From: Acidobacteriota bacterium
GTDB lineage: Bacteria; Acidobacteriota; Thermoanaerobaculia; Multivoradales; J023
Assembly: GCA_029263395.1 (NCBI GenBank)
Contig: JAJCXO010000135.1
Location: 1-48,122 of the forward strand
Length of the DNA stretch: 48,122 bases
Direction of reading: 5' to 3'
Part shown: positions 39,842-47,393 of the stretch, piece after piece
Position numbering within the stretch: position 1 is the first letter of the stretch
How the letters are laid out: each line of letters begins with the position of its first letter
Position numbers and translations under genes: made by a program
The notes under the pieces: generated by a model
Seen by the model: the letters and a program-made list of their open reading frames with translations, nothing else
What the model was told of the DNA's origin: nothing
Databases searched by the model: none

Positions 39842-42800
39842 ATGCGGAGAGCATTCGTCTTGATGACAGTCGGTCTGTTGATGATGTCGACCGTCGCGTT
39901 TGGCCAGGCCCAACGCGGTAGCGTCACCGTCACCGTCACCGACGCCGATGGGGCTGTCCTTCCAGGCGCCACCGTTTCGGCAACTTCTGATCAAACTCTT
40001 AGCCGCCGTAGCGCAATTACGAGCGGCCAAGGCCAGGCAAAAATGGTTGGCCTCGATCCGGCGGTCAATTACGTGGTGACGGTGACCCTTGATGGGTTCT
40101 CCGGTGCCCGCCTCGAAGGTGTGAGTGTCCGTGCAGGTTCTGATACCGCGCTCGAGGCACAATTGAAGCTCGCCGAGATTTCGGAAGAGCTGATTGTCAC
40201 CGCCGAGTCACCGCTGGTTGACGTGACCAAGACTCAAGCTGGTCAGAACATCACCTTGCAGCTGACGGAGTCGCTGCCGACGGCACGCTCCTACCAGGAC
40301 TACTTGCAACTCGTCCCGGGTGTGCAGGATTCCCTCGGCTCAACCGATAACCCCGCGTCGCGCTCCGGTGTGAATTACCGTGACGCCGACCGCGCTGGTG
40401 GTGATGTCGGTCGCTCGAGCGACAATCTCTACTACTTCGACGGCATCAACGTGACCGACCGTACCGACGGTATCGCCGGTGCCGACATCAACACAGAGAT
40501 CATTCAGGAGCAGAGTGTGCTCACCGGTGCTATCCCGGCCGAGTTCGTCGGTGCCCCTGGCCTGATCTCCAACGTTGTCACCAAGAGCGGTGGTAATCAG
40601 TTCTCCGGTTCGGTCAACTACTATCTGCAGAGTGACAGCTTCCAAGAAGACTTGAAGGGTCGCCAAGTTCGCGAGGCTGCCGAGCGGGCCGCGGAGCAGA
40701 ACGTCACTTTAGCCGGTGATCCCGACGCGCCGTTCTCGACCTTCGATGCCGCCGCAACTCTCGGCGGACCGATCTGGCGAGACAAAGCCTGGTTCTTTGC
40801 CAGCTATCGCGCCACAGAGGAAGAGCGCGACGTGCTCAACTCTCGGAACGAGTTCCTTCGTACCCGTACTAAGGAGGCCGATCAGGCCTTTGCCAAGTTG
40901 ACGTGGGCGATCACTGACAGCGACGTGCTGTCGGGTACTTTCCTCAGCGATCCGACCGATCAGGACGGCTCGTTCGACGGCGACATCCCGAACTCTGCCG
41001 ACTTCAGCTCAGAACTTGGCGGCGAGCGCTTCTCTCTCGGTTACAACCGGGTCTGGGGTTCGGCTGCTATGGAGCTCGCGTATACCGATCATGACGGCGA
41101 CCGCAACGAGTTCCCAATCAATCGCTCGAATCGCAACGTGGTTTCCTTTTCTCCGGGTGCGGTCATCGGAGCCGATGAAGCGTTGCTCGGTGGTGATGGC
41201 ACAGATGTCATCGTGAATCGTGCGACCGAATCGGCTCGCGCCTCTCTCGAGTACCTCTTTGACACTAGCTGGGGTGATCACGCCCTCAAGTTCGGTATCG
41301 TCGATGGCGAGAGCACGCTGTTCGAGAACAACTCGACGGTCGGCAGCCCACCGGCAACCTACTTGTCGCTCAACCCCCGCGACACTAACGGTACGATCGT
41401 GTTGTGTGCCGTTCTCGGCACCTGCAACGACGGTGACGATCCCTTCAGCCAAGTCGACTTCGGCGCATCCAGCGACGAAGTGCTCGGCTTCAACGAGGCC
41501 CTCACCGGTACCCAACGCGATACATTGCTCGCTCTCTGGGATACCAATGGCAACCAGTTCCTCGATCAGGAAGAGTTGTTCAACAACATGACCTTCGGCA
41601 GCACAGCTGAAAATCCGAACGGTCTGATCAACTACACCCGTGATCTCGAGACCCAAGCGGGTCCGTCAAACAAGGGCTCCGAGTCGACCCACTACTACAT
41701 CCAGGATTCCTGGCAGTGGAACAAGTGGAGCGTCAATGCTGGTCTGCGGGCTGAGGACACCACGTTCCTCGCCGACAACGGTGATGACGTCGGGACCTGG
41801 GACACTGAGGTTGCACCGCGCTTGAGTGTCGCTTACGACATCAAGGGTGACGGCCGTAGCAGTATCGGCGTGTTCTACGGTGAGTACTACGATGCCTTCC
41901 GTGACACCGCGATCGATTTCGCCGGTTCGTTGACGGGTCGTGTGATCGAAGAGCAGGTCTACGTCGATGCTCTTGGTGACTGGGTGCGGTTCCGGTTCCG
42001 TGGTGGTACCGCAGTCCAGGATGCCTTCTTTGCGCCGCGCATCGAAACCCCTGTGACGGAAGAGATCCAGATCCAGTACAAGCAGGATCTTGGCAACAAC
42101 ATGATGTTCGAGATCAACCTCATCGACCGTGAAACCACGGGCATTGGTGAGGACTACGGTTCCTTCTACTACAACGAAGATCAGTATCGTGGTCTCCTTC
42201 AGGATGCAATCGACAGCGAGAGCGCTGCCGGTCCTGGCGATCCGAACAACTTGTTTTTCTTCCTCGGACCGCAGTTCTTCGGCTTCAACAGCCTGAGTGA
42301 CATCCCGACTAACCTCAACTTCCTGATCGGCAGCTTGCCGGGCAATGCGTTCCGTGACTGGCAGGGTTTGGAGTTGGTCTTCCGTAAGCGCTACAGCGAC
42401 AACTGGCAGCTGTTGGCGTCCTACAACTACGCTGATGGCGAAGGTAACACCAACTCCGACGCCAACTTCGACGGCGCTGGCGACGTGATCTTCCTCGATC
42501 CGCGTGCGCCCAACCGGACTGGCACTCTGCCGGGTTTGGTGGAGCACCTGTTCAAGGTCCACGGTTCCTACAATTGGGACAATGGCTTCCAGGTTGGTGG
42601 TAGCTATCGCTGGAACTCCGGCATCGTGCTCAACCGGAATGCCTCGCAGGCGTTCTCTCGTAGCCTCCCGGATCGCGTTGACACCGACTTCGGTTTCGGC
42701 GGCTGGCCTGGCGGCACCTTCGAGGATTCCTGGGTCGCTCCTGACGCGCTCGGTTTCTACGATGGCGAGTCCTACGGTGTCCTCGACATCCGTGGCTCCT

Positions 42801-43000
42801 ACATTTGGAATATCGGTGATCGTGCCGAGGTAGATTTCTTCCTCGACGTGTTCAACCTCTTCGACGAGCAGAGTGTGATCCGCCTCCAGGATCTACTCCC
42901 AGGTGATGTTTCGGCCCGTGGTGCCAACAATGGTGGCCCGGACGGCGTCAACTTCGTCGATCCGCGGCGTTACTTCATTGGCGCACGACTCCGCTTCTAG
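39842..43000 (+). CDS. Oar-like TonB-dependent receptor with carboxypeptidase-regulatory domain
   Basis: 1052 residues. Signal peptide 1-21 (LMTVGLLMMSTVAFGQ). Residues ~23-112 are a carboxypeptidase-regulatory-like beta-sandwich (DADGAVLPGATVSATSD), ~115-250 the plug (LTESLPTARSYQDYLQLVPG), and the rest a 22-strand-type barrel ending in RYFIGARLRF, with the terminal Phe used by the BAM machinery. An EF-hand-type loop DTNGNQFLDQEE lies at residues 567-578, probably in an extracellular loop. Codon use is more biased to C-ending codons than in neighbours, consistent with high expression. Likely imports a large ligand (peptide, glycan or siderophore); substrate unknown. No TonB/ExbBD gene is in the window. 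Confidence 0.93.
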   Translation: MRRAFVLMTVGLLMMSTVAFGQAQRGSVTVTVTDADGAVLPGATVSATSDQTLSRRSAITSGQGQAKMVGLDPAVNYVVTVTLDGFSGARLEGVSVRAGSDTALEAQLKLAEISEELIVTAESPLVDVTKTQAGQNITLQLTESLPTARSYQDYLQLVPGVQDSLGSTDNPASRSGVNYRDADRAGGDVGRSSDNLYYFDGINVTDRTDGIAGADINTEIIQEQSVLTGAIPAEFVGAPGLISNVVTKSGGNQFSGSVNYYLQSDSFQEDLKGRQVREAAERAAEQNVTLAGDPDAPFSTFDAAATLGGPIWRDKAWFFASYRATEEERDVLNSRNEFLRTRTKEADQAFAKLTWAITDSDVLSGTFLSDPTDQDGSFDGDIPNSADFSSELGGERFSLGYNRVWGSAAMELAYTDHDGDRNEFPINRSNRNVVSFSPGAVIGADEALLGGDGTDVIVNRATESARASLEYLFDTSWGDHALKFGIVDGESTLFENNSTVGSPPATYLSLNPRDTNGTIVLCAVLGTCNDGDDPFSQVDFGASSDEVLGFNEALTGTQRDTLLALWDTNGNQFLDQEELFNNMTFGSTAENPNGLINYTRDLETQAGPSNKGSESTHYYIQDSWQWNKWSVNAGLRAEDTTFLADNGDDVGTWDTEVAPRLSVAYDIKGDGRSSIGVFYGEYYDAFRDTAIDFAGSLTGRVIEEQVYVDALGDWVRFRFRGGTAVQDAFFAPRIETPVTEEIQIQYKQDLGNNMMFEINLIDRETTGIGEDYGSFYYNEDQYRGLLQDAIDSESAAGPGDPNNLFFFLGPQFFGFNSLSDIPTNLNFLIGSLPGNAFRDWQGLELVFRKRYSDNWQLLASYNYADGEGNTNSDANFDGAGDVIFLDPRAPNRTGTLPGLVEHLFKVHGSYNWDNGFQVGGSYRWNSGIVLNRNASQAFSRSLPDRVDTDFGFGGWPGGTFEDSWVAPDALGFYDGESYGVLDIRGSYIWNIGDRAEVDFFLDVFNLFDEQSVIRLQDLLPGDVSARGANNGGPDGVNFVDPRRYFIGARLRF

Positions 43001-43043
43001 AGTCGTAAGCTAACGAAGCTCGACCTCTTCGAGGTCGACTTGA

Positions 43044-43075
43044 AGAGCCCTCCCGGTGGAGGGCTCTTTCTGTTT
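43044..43075 (+). terminator. Rho-independent terminator of the TonB receptor gene
   Basis: AGAGCCCTCC (43044-43053), loop CGGT and GGAGGGCTCT (43058-43067) form a perfect 10-bp GC-rich stem, followed by TTCTGTTTTT. It starts 43 bp after the stop at 43000. A smaller 7-bp hairpin (CGACCTC/GAGGTCG, 43021-43037) precedes it. This is the clearest terminator in the window. Confidence 0.92.
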
Positions 43076-43084
43076 TTGGGTTGC

Positions 43085-43429
43085 TGCGGGGATGATAGGG
43101 GCTCGGTCTCAGAGTAGTCTTTCGTAAGAGCGGCTCTACTGCGTCGTCATCCAGTCCCGATTGTCGATCGCCGGTTGATGGCCTGATCTCCCGATGCTCA
43201 TTCTTGACGAGCATTGCTGGATCGAATCTCGCAGGCGGCGAAGCTCCTGGAAATGCCCACAACATGGCGCTTTTTCGGTAGTGGAGAGATGAAGGAGTAG
43301 ACTTGCATGCGATCGGTAGGGGAGCGTGTGCGCTGGTCGGGATGTCACGTAGAGGTGCATGCGCCGGACCGATGGTTGAGCCCGAGGGCTAGATGAGGTC
43401 ACGGAAGCCTCGCTTGTCGCGAGCCTTCC
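43085..43429. other. Gene-free stretch at the start of the accessory islet
   Basis: 345 bp without a credible gene. A minus-strand reading frame (43624-43136) crosses it but overlaps the 43520 gene, lacks a ribosome site and has a composition typical of a shadow. It may mark an old insertion boundary between the core receptor gene and the islet. No repeat or promoter is recognised. Confidence 0.4.
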
Positions 43430-43519
43430 TTGCGGAAAGTAGGCTGCTATGTGTGTGTACAAGCACGAATGTGCTTTGAGAATACGTTTTGGCTGGCACC
43501 GAGGGTGGCGGCTCAAGGA

Positions 43520-43990
43520 ATGATTGAAGAGGCCCCTGATCCTCAAATGCATGAGACTAGACGTATAGAAGCTGGCGAGTCGAAACCCGATGCGTTCGGA
43601 TTGTCGCTGGTGGGGCAAGTTCAAGGAGAGTCTGCAGGCCGGGTTCTCAAGAAAGTAAGAAGCGCTTGGTCGATCATTGCGAGTTGGGGTCGTTGGTCTG
43701 ACGGCAAAGAAGGATCTCTTCAGACAGTCGATGATCGGGAACTGCTTGTGCAGCTGCCAGATTGGTTGACGGAAGCCTTTGAAGAGTCGGGTGACCTGGA
43801 AGGCTGGCTAGACGAAATTTTCGATCGAGATTGGATCTGGTGGGGATCGACGGCCTACGGCAACCAACTCAAGATAGATATCTCGTCCCAAAGCATGCCG
43901 ACTAGCACGTGGCCAATTTCGCGGGTGATCCTCGCGGCGGGTGGTGAGAACGTGAGAGTAGAAGATTGGTTTAGATCAGAAGGGCGTTGA
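43520..43990 (+). CDS. Hypothetical protein, first gene of the islet
   Basis: 156 residues from ATG 43520. Other in-frame starts are TTG 43430, ATG 43469 and ATG 43547; AAGGA directly abuts 43520, so the start is uncertain. The C-terminal half is rich in Trp and acidic residues (LPDWLTEAFEESGDLEGWLD, FDRDWIWWGSTAYGN), giving a compact acidic protein. No signal peptide or known domain is seen. It is followed at once by the first pair of 80-bp repeats. Size and acidity resemble small immunity-type proteins, but there is no toxin beside it, so I assign no function. Confidence 0.5.
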   Translation: MIEEAPDPQMHETRRIEAGESKPDAFGLSLVGQVQGESAGRVLKKVRSAWSIIASWGRWSDGKEGSLQTVDDRELLVQLPDWLTEAFEESGDLEGWLDEIFDRDWIWWGSTAYGNQLKIDISSQSMPTSTWPISRVILAAGGENVRVEDWFRSEGR

Positions 43991-44017
43991 ATACCTTCTC
44001 CTCGGCCCCCATCGCGG

Positions 44018-44176
44018 TGTCCCGTCCGCAGTGTCCACAAGGCTCTCGTCCAGATTTGAGTCAGAAATCAGTCGCTAGCGCTTCTCAGTCTGTCCCCTGT
44101 CCCGTCCGCAGTGTCAGCGAGCCATTCGGCTGGTTTTTAGTCAGAAAACAGTCTTTGACGCATCTCAGTCTGGCCC
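44018..44176. repeat. Tandem pair of ~80-bp islet repeats (R1, R2)
   Basis: R1 starts with TGTCCCGTCCGCAGTG at 44018 and R2 with the same 16 bases at 44098, 80 bp apart. Both continue with a variable ~20-bp part, then AGTCAGAAA(T/A)CAGTC and CTCAGTCTG(T/G)CCC. R1 is nearly identical over its whole length to the copy at 46662 (R5), while R2 is more diverged. They lie directly between small genes and contain no clear open frame. Confidence 0.8.
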
Positions 44177-44180
44177 AGTA

Positions 44181-44390
44181 GTGGACATCTTAGTTAAGAA
44201 GGCTTACAGGAACGGGCTCCGCGAGGGGCTAATAGGGAAAACTATACTAACTGGGAGTACTACCGGGTACTTTCAGATCCGGACATCCTTTAAGAAGACG
44301 GCCTTTTGCGGAGTCTTCAATGGCGAAGGCCTAAACTATAGGGGGATTTCCACAGACTTTATTCTTAAACAAGCAAGTATTCATAACTAG
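44181..44390 (+). CDS. Possible small hypothetical protein (69 aa)
   Basis: Opens at a GTG directly after repeat R2 and has no Shine-Dalgarno site. The product is basic (KKAYRNGLREGLIGKTILTG) with no recognised domain. The DNA is clearly more AT-rich than the flanking genes. It could be a gene remnant or non-coding; the alternative is that 44177-44400 is only an intergenic spacer before the gene at 44408. Confidence 0.25.
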   Translation: MDILVKKAYRNGLREGLIGKTILTGSTTGYFQIRTSFKKTAFCGVFNGEGLNYRGISTDFILKQASIHN

Positions 44391-44407
44391 GCTTTGAGGG
44401 GGTTTAC

Positions 44408-44743
44408 TTGTCAGAGAAGCTTCTTACTGAATTTGAGATCGTGGAGCTGAAAGAGCTGTTGGTCAGCTTGACGGGGGCTATAGCTACAATTGTTGGCTAT
44501 CAGGAGAGCAACAGTGTTTTGGAACTTCGCGTCCAAAGGAAACACGGGCATGATCGTTGGCGTGTCGAGTTTGGGGAAGTTAGTTACTTCTGTGGGCCCA
44601 TGCGTTGGGAAGTCACTGGATTAGAACTAGTCTCTGAGGATACAAAAGTCGGTCGGCGTCATCGTGGTCTTCAGTGGAGACTTCGAGATATTGAAGCGGG
44701 CTTCGAAGTGGTTTGTCAGGGTCTCAATTTTGTCGAGAAGTAG
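44408..44743 (+). CDS. Hypothetical protein (111 aa)
   Basis: TTG start with GAGGGGG about 5 bases upstream. 111 residues, soluble, beginning SEKLLTEFEIVELKELLVSL and containing LELRVQRKHGHDRWRVEFGE. Alternating beta-type residues in the second half suggest a small alpha/beta domain. No family recognised. It ends at repeat R3, so it is bounded on both sides by islet repeats or AT-rich spacer. Confidence 0.5.
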   Translation: MSEKLLTEFEIVELKELLVSLTGAIATIVGYQESNSVLELRVQRKHGHDRWRVEFGEVSYFCGPMRWEVTGLELVSEDTKVGRRHRGLQWRLRDIEAGFEVVCQGLNFVEK

Positions 44744-44744
44744 C

Positions 44745-44796
44745 TGTCCCGTTTGTCCCGTCCGCAGTGTCCGCAAGCCATTCGGCAAGTAGCAGC
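44745..44796. repeat. Partial islet repeat R3
   Basis: TGTCCCGTCCGCAGTG at 44754 matches R1, R2 and R5, and the following CCGCAAGCCATTCGGC matches the R2 variant. The rest of the unit (AGTCAGAAATCAG ...) is missing or replaced, so this copy is truncated. A second TGTCCCG precedes it at 44745, right after the stop of the 44408 gene. Confidence 0.65.
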
Positions 44797-44901
44797 TGGC
44801 GAGGATGCTGTCCCACGCCGAGAAGTAAAGTGGGTGGCCGCGCGACCGCTGCATCCCGGGAACTCGCCGTCAACTTACTCGGACCGAAGGGTCTGGAAAT
44901 C

Positions 44902-45153
44902 ATGGTCACGGGCACCTACCAGAATGAGTATCGATTCTTCGGGAGGTTGGAAGCTGCCATCATGTCCAGCGTGTTAGCTTTTGGCGGCCCAACTAAGGGT
45001 ACCTTGTTGCGTTTGTCTGTCGACATACCGATTCATGGGAGTCCAGGTCACAGTATTCGTATTACGCGCGAGTTCCTAAAACCGATCCAGCTAAGCACCC
45101 CTTCAAGTGGATATATCCCTGCCCATATTGTAGATGTGGAGAAGAAGCCTTGA
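44902..45153 (+). CDS. Hypothetical protein (83 aa), possibly longer at its N-terminus
   Basis: From ATG 44902 the product is 83 residues (VTGTYQNEYRFFGRLEAAI ... ITREFLKPIQLS). The same frame is open upstream to 44713, but that part overlaps repeat R3 and reads as random Ser/Pro/Arg. The next gene's ATG shares the last base of this gene's TGA (TGATG), so translation is coupled. No domain recognised. Confidence 0.45.
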   Translation: MVTGTYQNEYRFFGRLEAAIMSSVLAFGGPTKGTLLRLSVDIPIHGSPGHSIRITREFLKPIQLSTPSSGYIPAHIVDVEKKP

Positions 45154-45596
45154 TGACCCGAGCAGCCTGTTCAATCACCCTGGTCTTGGCCTTGGCCTGC
45201 GCGTCCGTTTCAACGCCATGGAAGCGGGCCCTTCGAGGATCGGTTGTAGCGTACGATCAGGCGGCTACCTTGACGAAGATCACATCTGCGCCGCAAGTGG
45301 ATATTCTCATCGTCAAAGTGGAGGGAGCCTCTCCGCCCGATGCCGCAGGATCATTCAAGAAGATCGTACTCCACGGCTTCCATGGGGAACCGCTTCCGCG
45401 GGAGTTTTTCGAGCAAGGCCACCGGTGGCGGTTCGCCGTCTTAGCAAGTCGAAACTTAGAAACCTGCACCGCACCACTCCCTTATCTGAAATGGCTAGAC
45501 GAGCAAGCCAAGATTATTGCACCTGATCTGACTCGTATCGAGTGTCTGGAGGCTAGGCGCTCCGACGTCAAAATGTCCTCTCCAAGCTATCCCTAG
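45153..45596 (+). CDS. Lipoprotein, N-terminal part of a probably frameshifted metzincin-like gene
   Basis: 147 residues from ATG 45153. Signal with lipobox (SITLVLALACASV, Cys ~17) points to an envelope lipoprotein. The body (VDILIVKVEGASPPD ... LEARRSDVK) has no recognised domain. The frame ends at TAG 45594 after a GTCAAAATG run (45567-45575). In the -1 frame the protein would continue without a stop as NVLSKLSLATLRDLFLREMD into the HExxHxxGxxH protein at 45602. I therefore think this is the first half of one ~260-residue lipoprotein metalloprotease, split by loss of one A, a sequencing error or, less likely, programmed frameshifting. Confidence 0.55.
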   Translation: MTRAACSITLVLALACASVSTPWKRALRGSVVAYDQAATLTKITSAPQVDILIVKVEGASPPDAAGSFKKIVLHGFHGEPLPREFFEQGHRWRFAVLASRNLETCTAPLPYLKWLDEQAKIIAPDLTRIECLEARRSDVKMSSPSYP

Positions 45597-45601
45597 CCAC
45601 G

Positions 45602-45937
45602 TTGCGCGATCTCTTCCTGCGTGAGATGGATGCGCCCTACAGCCGTGTCGTATTGACTACGTCTGGTTTAGTGGGACGCTGCGGCCCGGTCCGACAGACT
45701 ATTCTTCATGAGATACTCCATAATGTCGGGAAGGATCACGATGTGGTTTTGAATAGGAATGACAAGGGGGAACCTGCTGACGTTCCGCCAGCAGGCAAGT
45801 TTATTCGCATCTTGAGTGAATATGACTTTTTCGAAATTGAGTCAGGGCTAGATCTTGTTGGGCGGCAAGAGGTTCTAGAAGCTAAGAAATTAAGACAAGA
45901 ACAGGATAGAAAGGAGATTCAATACGATGGCGAATAG
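45602..45937 (+). CDS. Zinc-protease (metzincin motif) fragment, C-terminal part of split gene
   Basis: 111 residues from TTG 45602, though no ribosome site is visible and the frame is open upstream to a TAG at 45554. ILHEILHNVGKDHD contains HExxHxxGxxH, the zinc-binding signature of metzincin metalloproteases, with a hydrophobic helix before it. The C-terminal ~35 residues are charged helix (REVLEAKKLRQEQDRKE-like). On its own it lacks a signal peptide; joined to the 45153 frame it would be a lipoprotein. It overlaps the next gene by 11 bases. Confidence 0.55.
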   Translation: MRDLFLREMDAPYSRVVLTTSGLVGRCGPVRQTILHEILHNVGKDHDVVLNRNDKGEPADVPPAGKFIRILSEYDFFEIESGLDLVGRQEVLEAKKLRQEQDRKEIQYDGE

Positions 45938-46622
45938 GACTCGATGGGCCTGGCTATCAGACTGTTTGATAAGTATCCGTAATACTTGCGGTTTAGCGCC
46001 CTTCGCAGGTTGGGGTTTGGTATCGGCTGTTGCCGCCTGTTGTTTGGGAATTAGTTGTAGTCTGCCTGTTGATATTGATCAGATACGATATCAGATCTAC
46101 AATCGTGCTCTCGAAGACTACGGCGGCAGAAGTCTCCCGGTCATGCTATGTGGTGAGACGGGATTGCCCGAGTTTTTTAAGAGTGCTAGTAGTGGGTCCG
46201 GAAGCGAAAATCATACTTCTAATGGCGAGAGGAGAAAGGGGCTCTCGTATCCGGAACCCAGGGATTCCTGGCAGATTTCATCTGAGGTAGCCGAGAGGCT
46301 ACTGGAAGTTATCCCGGGGATTGAAGAGTTACTAGTGGAAGACTTCAGGGAGCGGAATCTTGGTCCTCGAGAGATCAATGGAGACCTCATATTAGTCAAG
46401 GGGATTGGTGTTTCCAAAGGCGGATGCGGTGGCGAAATTGGCAAGAAGAAGTCAGGGGAGTTTATTGAGTTATCAAACATCGGTGTGAGCGAATCTGGCA
46501 GGCAGTCCCTTGTATACATTGGCCTCCTTTTTGGAGAGGCCGGCCGTGGATGGTTTATTCTCTTTGAGCAACACGAAGGGGACTGGATCGAGGTGGATAG
46601 GGTAAAGGCGTGGGTTGTGTAG
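45927..46622 (+). CDS. Hypothetical exported protein with conserved C-terminal Trp-Val motif
   Basis: 231 residues, with AAGGAG 10 bases before ATG 45927. An N-terminal hydrophobic segment GLVSAVAACCLGISCSLPVD (residues ~30-49) has a lipobox-like Cys. The C-terminal ~60 residues (IELSNIGVSESGRQSLVYIG ... HEGDWIEVDRVKAWVV) match a pattern I have seen in many uncharacterised exported proteins: SxxGF/VNxxxxQALVYVG, a Gly-rich turn, then GxWxVxxxxxxWV. No catalytic motif. Transcribed with the upstream metzincin gene, so a partner or inhibitor role is conceivable but unproven. Confidence 0.6.
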   Translation: MANRTRWAWLSDCLISIRNTCGLAPFAGWGLVSAVAACCLGISCSLPVDIDQIRYQIYNRALEDYGGRSLPVMLCGETGLPEFFKSASSGSGSENHTSNGERRKGLSYPEPRDSWQISSEVAERLLEVIPGIEELLVEDFRERNLGPREINGDLILVKGIGVSKGGCGGEIGKKKSGEFIELSNIGVSESGRQSLVYIGLLFGEAGRGWFILFEQHEGDWIEVDRVKAWVV

Positions 46623-46634
46623 TTTTTTACCGGC

Positions 46635-46751
46635 TGTCTTGTCCGCAGTGTCCGCAAGCGGTGTCCCGTCCGCAGTGTCCGCAAGGCTCTCGTCCCGTTT
46701 TGAGTCAGAAATCAGTCGCAAGCGCTTCTCAGTCTGTCCCCATTGGGGACA
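46635..46751. repeat. Islet repeats R4 (partial) and R5, with terminal hairpin
   Basis: R4 (TGTCTTGTCCGCAGTGTCC, from 46635) is a short copy. R5 at 46662-46741 differs from R1 at only about four of 80 positions, so R1 and R5 are direct repeats 2.64 kb apart flanking the genes 44181-46622. R5 ends in TGTCCCC-ATT-GGGGACA (46735-46751), a perfect 7-bp hairpin that may end transcription of the islet genes although there is no T-tract. Confidence 0.8.
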
Positions 46752-47150
46752 AAGTCGGTAGTTTCGCTTCTTCATAGGGTGTTCATCTTGGTTGAAGCGG
46801 TCCGAGCCTGGCGTCAGACGCACTTATCCTGCGGATAGTGCATCGGCTTGCATTGGCGCCGTGCTGGAGGCTGGCTCTAGGCCCCGGTCGGTCCGCTCCC
46901 TCGCCACACCCTAGGCCGTCGTGTTGCGCGCCCTCAGAAAAGAAAAAAGAGGAAGAGTCAGAGAAGAGCTGGGTAAGGCGGAGACCCCTTCCTGGTGGGC
47001 CGAAGGGCTCTCGACAGGAAAGTGACACCTCGGCCTCCAAACCGACGAATCCGAATACGACGACAGCTATCCTCGAGTAACATCGAACTGTGAGGCAATA
47101 CGGTCGGCAGAAGTAGTTGACGCTGGTCATTATGATCCCGAAGACCTGCG
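46752..47150. other. Gene-free stretch before the insertion sequence
   Basis: About 400 bp with no convincing gene. A plus-strand frame at 46838-47080 encodes a Pro/Lys/Ser-rich sequence without a ribosome site and looks spurious. It contains an A-rich run (AGAAAAGAAAAAAGAGGAAG, from about 46937). Probably islet remnant disrupted by the IS21 insertion. Confidence 0.4.
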
Positions 47151-47151
47151 T

Positions 47152-47306
47152 ATTCCGGGGGAATCCGACCACCTGTTCCGACGGAAGGCGACCACTCGTT
47201 CCGACGCAAGGCGACCACCGATTCCGATCTGAAGGCGACCACTTTGTGGTCGCCTGTCGGAAGGGTGGTCGGCTTCCATCGGAAGGGTGGTCGCTTTGGA
47301 TCGGAA
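47152..47306. repeat. IS21 left-end transposase-binding repeat array
   Basis: Direct copies of TTCCGACGnAAGGCGACCAC lie at 47176, 47199 and 47222, with a weaker one at 47152 (spacing 23-24 bp). Inverted copies (GTGGTCGC ... CGGAA) lie at 47246, 47265 and 47287. The two sets meet in a perfect 9-bp hairpin, GGCGACCAC-TTT-GTGGTCGCC (47234-47254). IS21 ends carry multiple such sites that bind IstA. Confidence 0.85.
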
Positions 47307-47393
47307 TGGCCTGATCGAGTCGATGAGGGGTCGTCCTCGCGACCGAGTATCTTGGTCTCCAAGGAGACCAAGATGCCAGCGAGGAGATTACCT

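Noticed and set aside
43021-43037. Second terminator after the TonB receptor gene
   Set aside because: The 7-bp hairpin CGACCTC/GAGGTCG has no T-tract; the strong terminator 7 bp further on explains the site.
43136-43624. Minus-strand 162-residue protein
   Set aside because: It overlaps the plus-strand islet gene, has irregular composition and no recognisable motif.
43430-46622. Toxin-immunity locus
   Set aside because: Small acidic proteins are present, but I see no toxin domain, secretion tag or recognised immunity fold, so I leave them as hypothetical.
44018-46741. Integron attC sites between the small islet genes
   Set aside because: The repeats are direct copies without the R' GTTRRRY and R'' RYYYAAC pairs or the long imperfect stem of attC, and no integrase is present.
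46838-47080. Plus-strand 80-residue protein
   Set aside because: No Shine-Dalgarno site; Lys/Glu run comes from an A-rich stretch; low-complexity Pro/Arg elsewhere.
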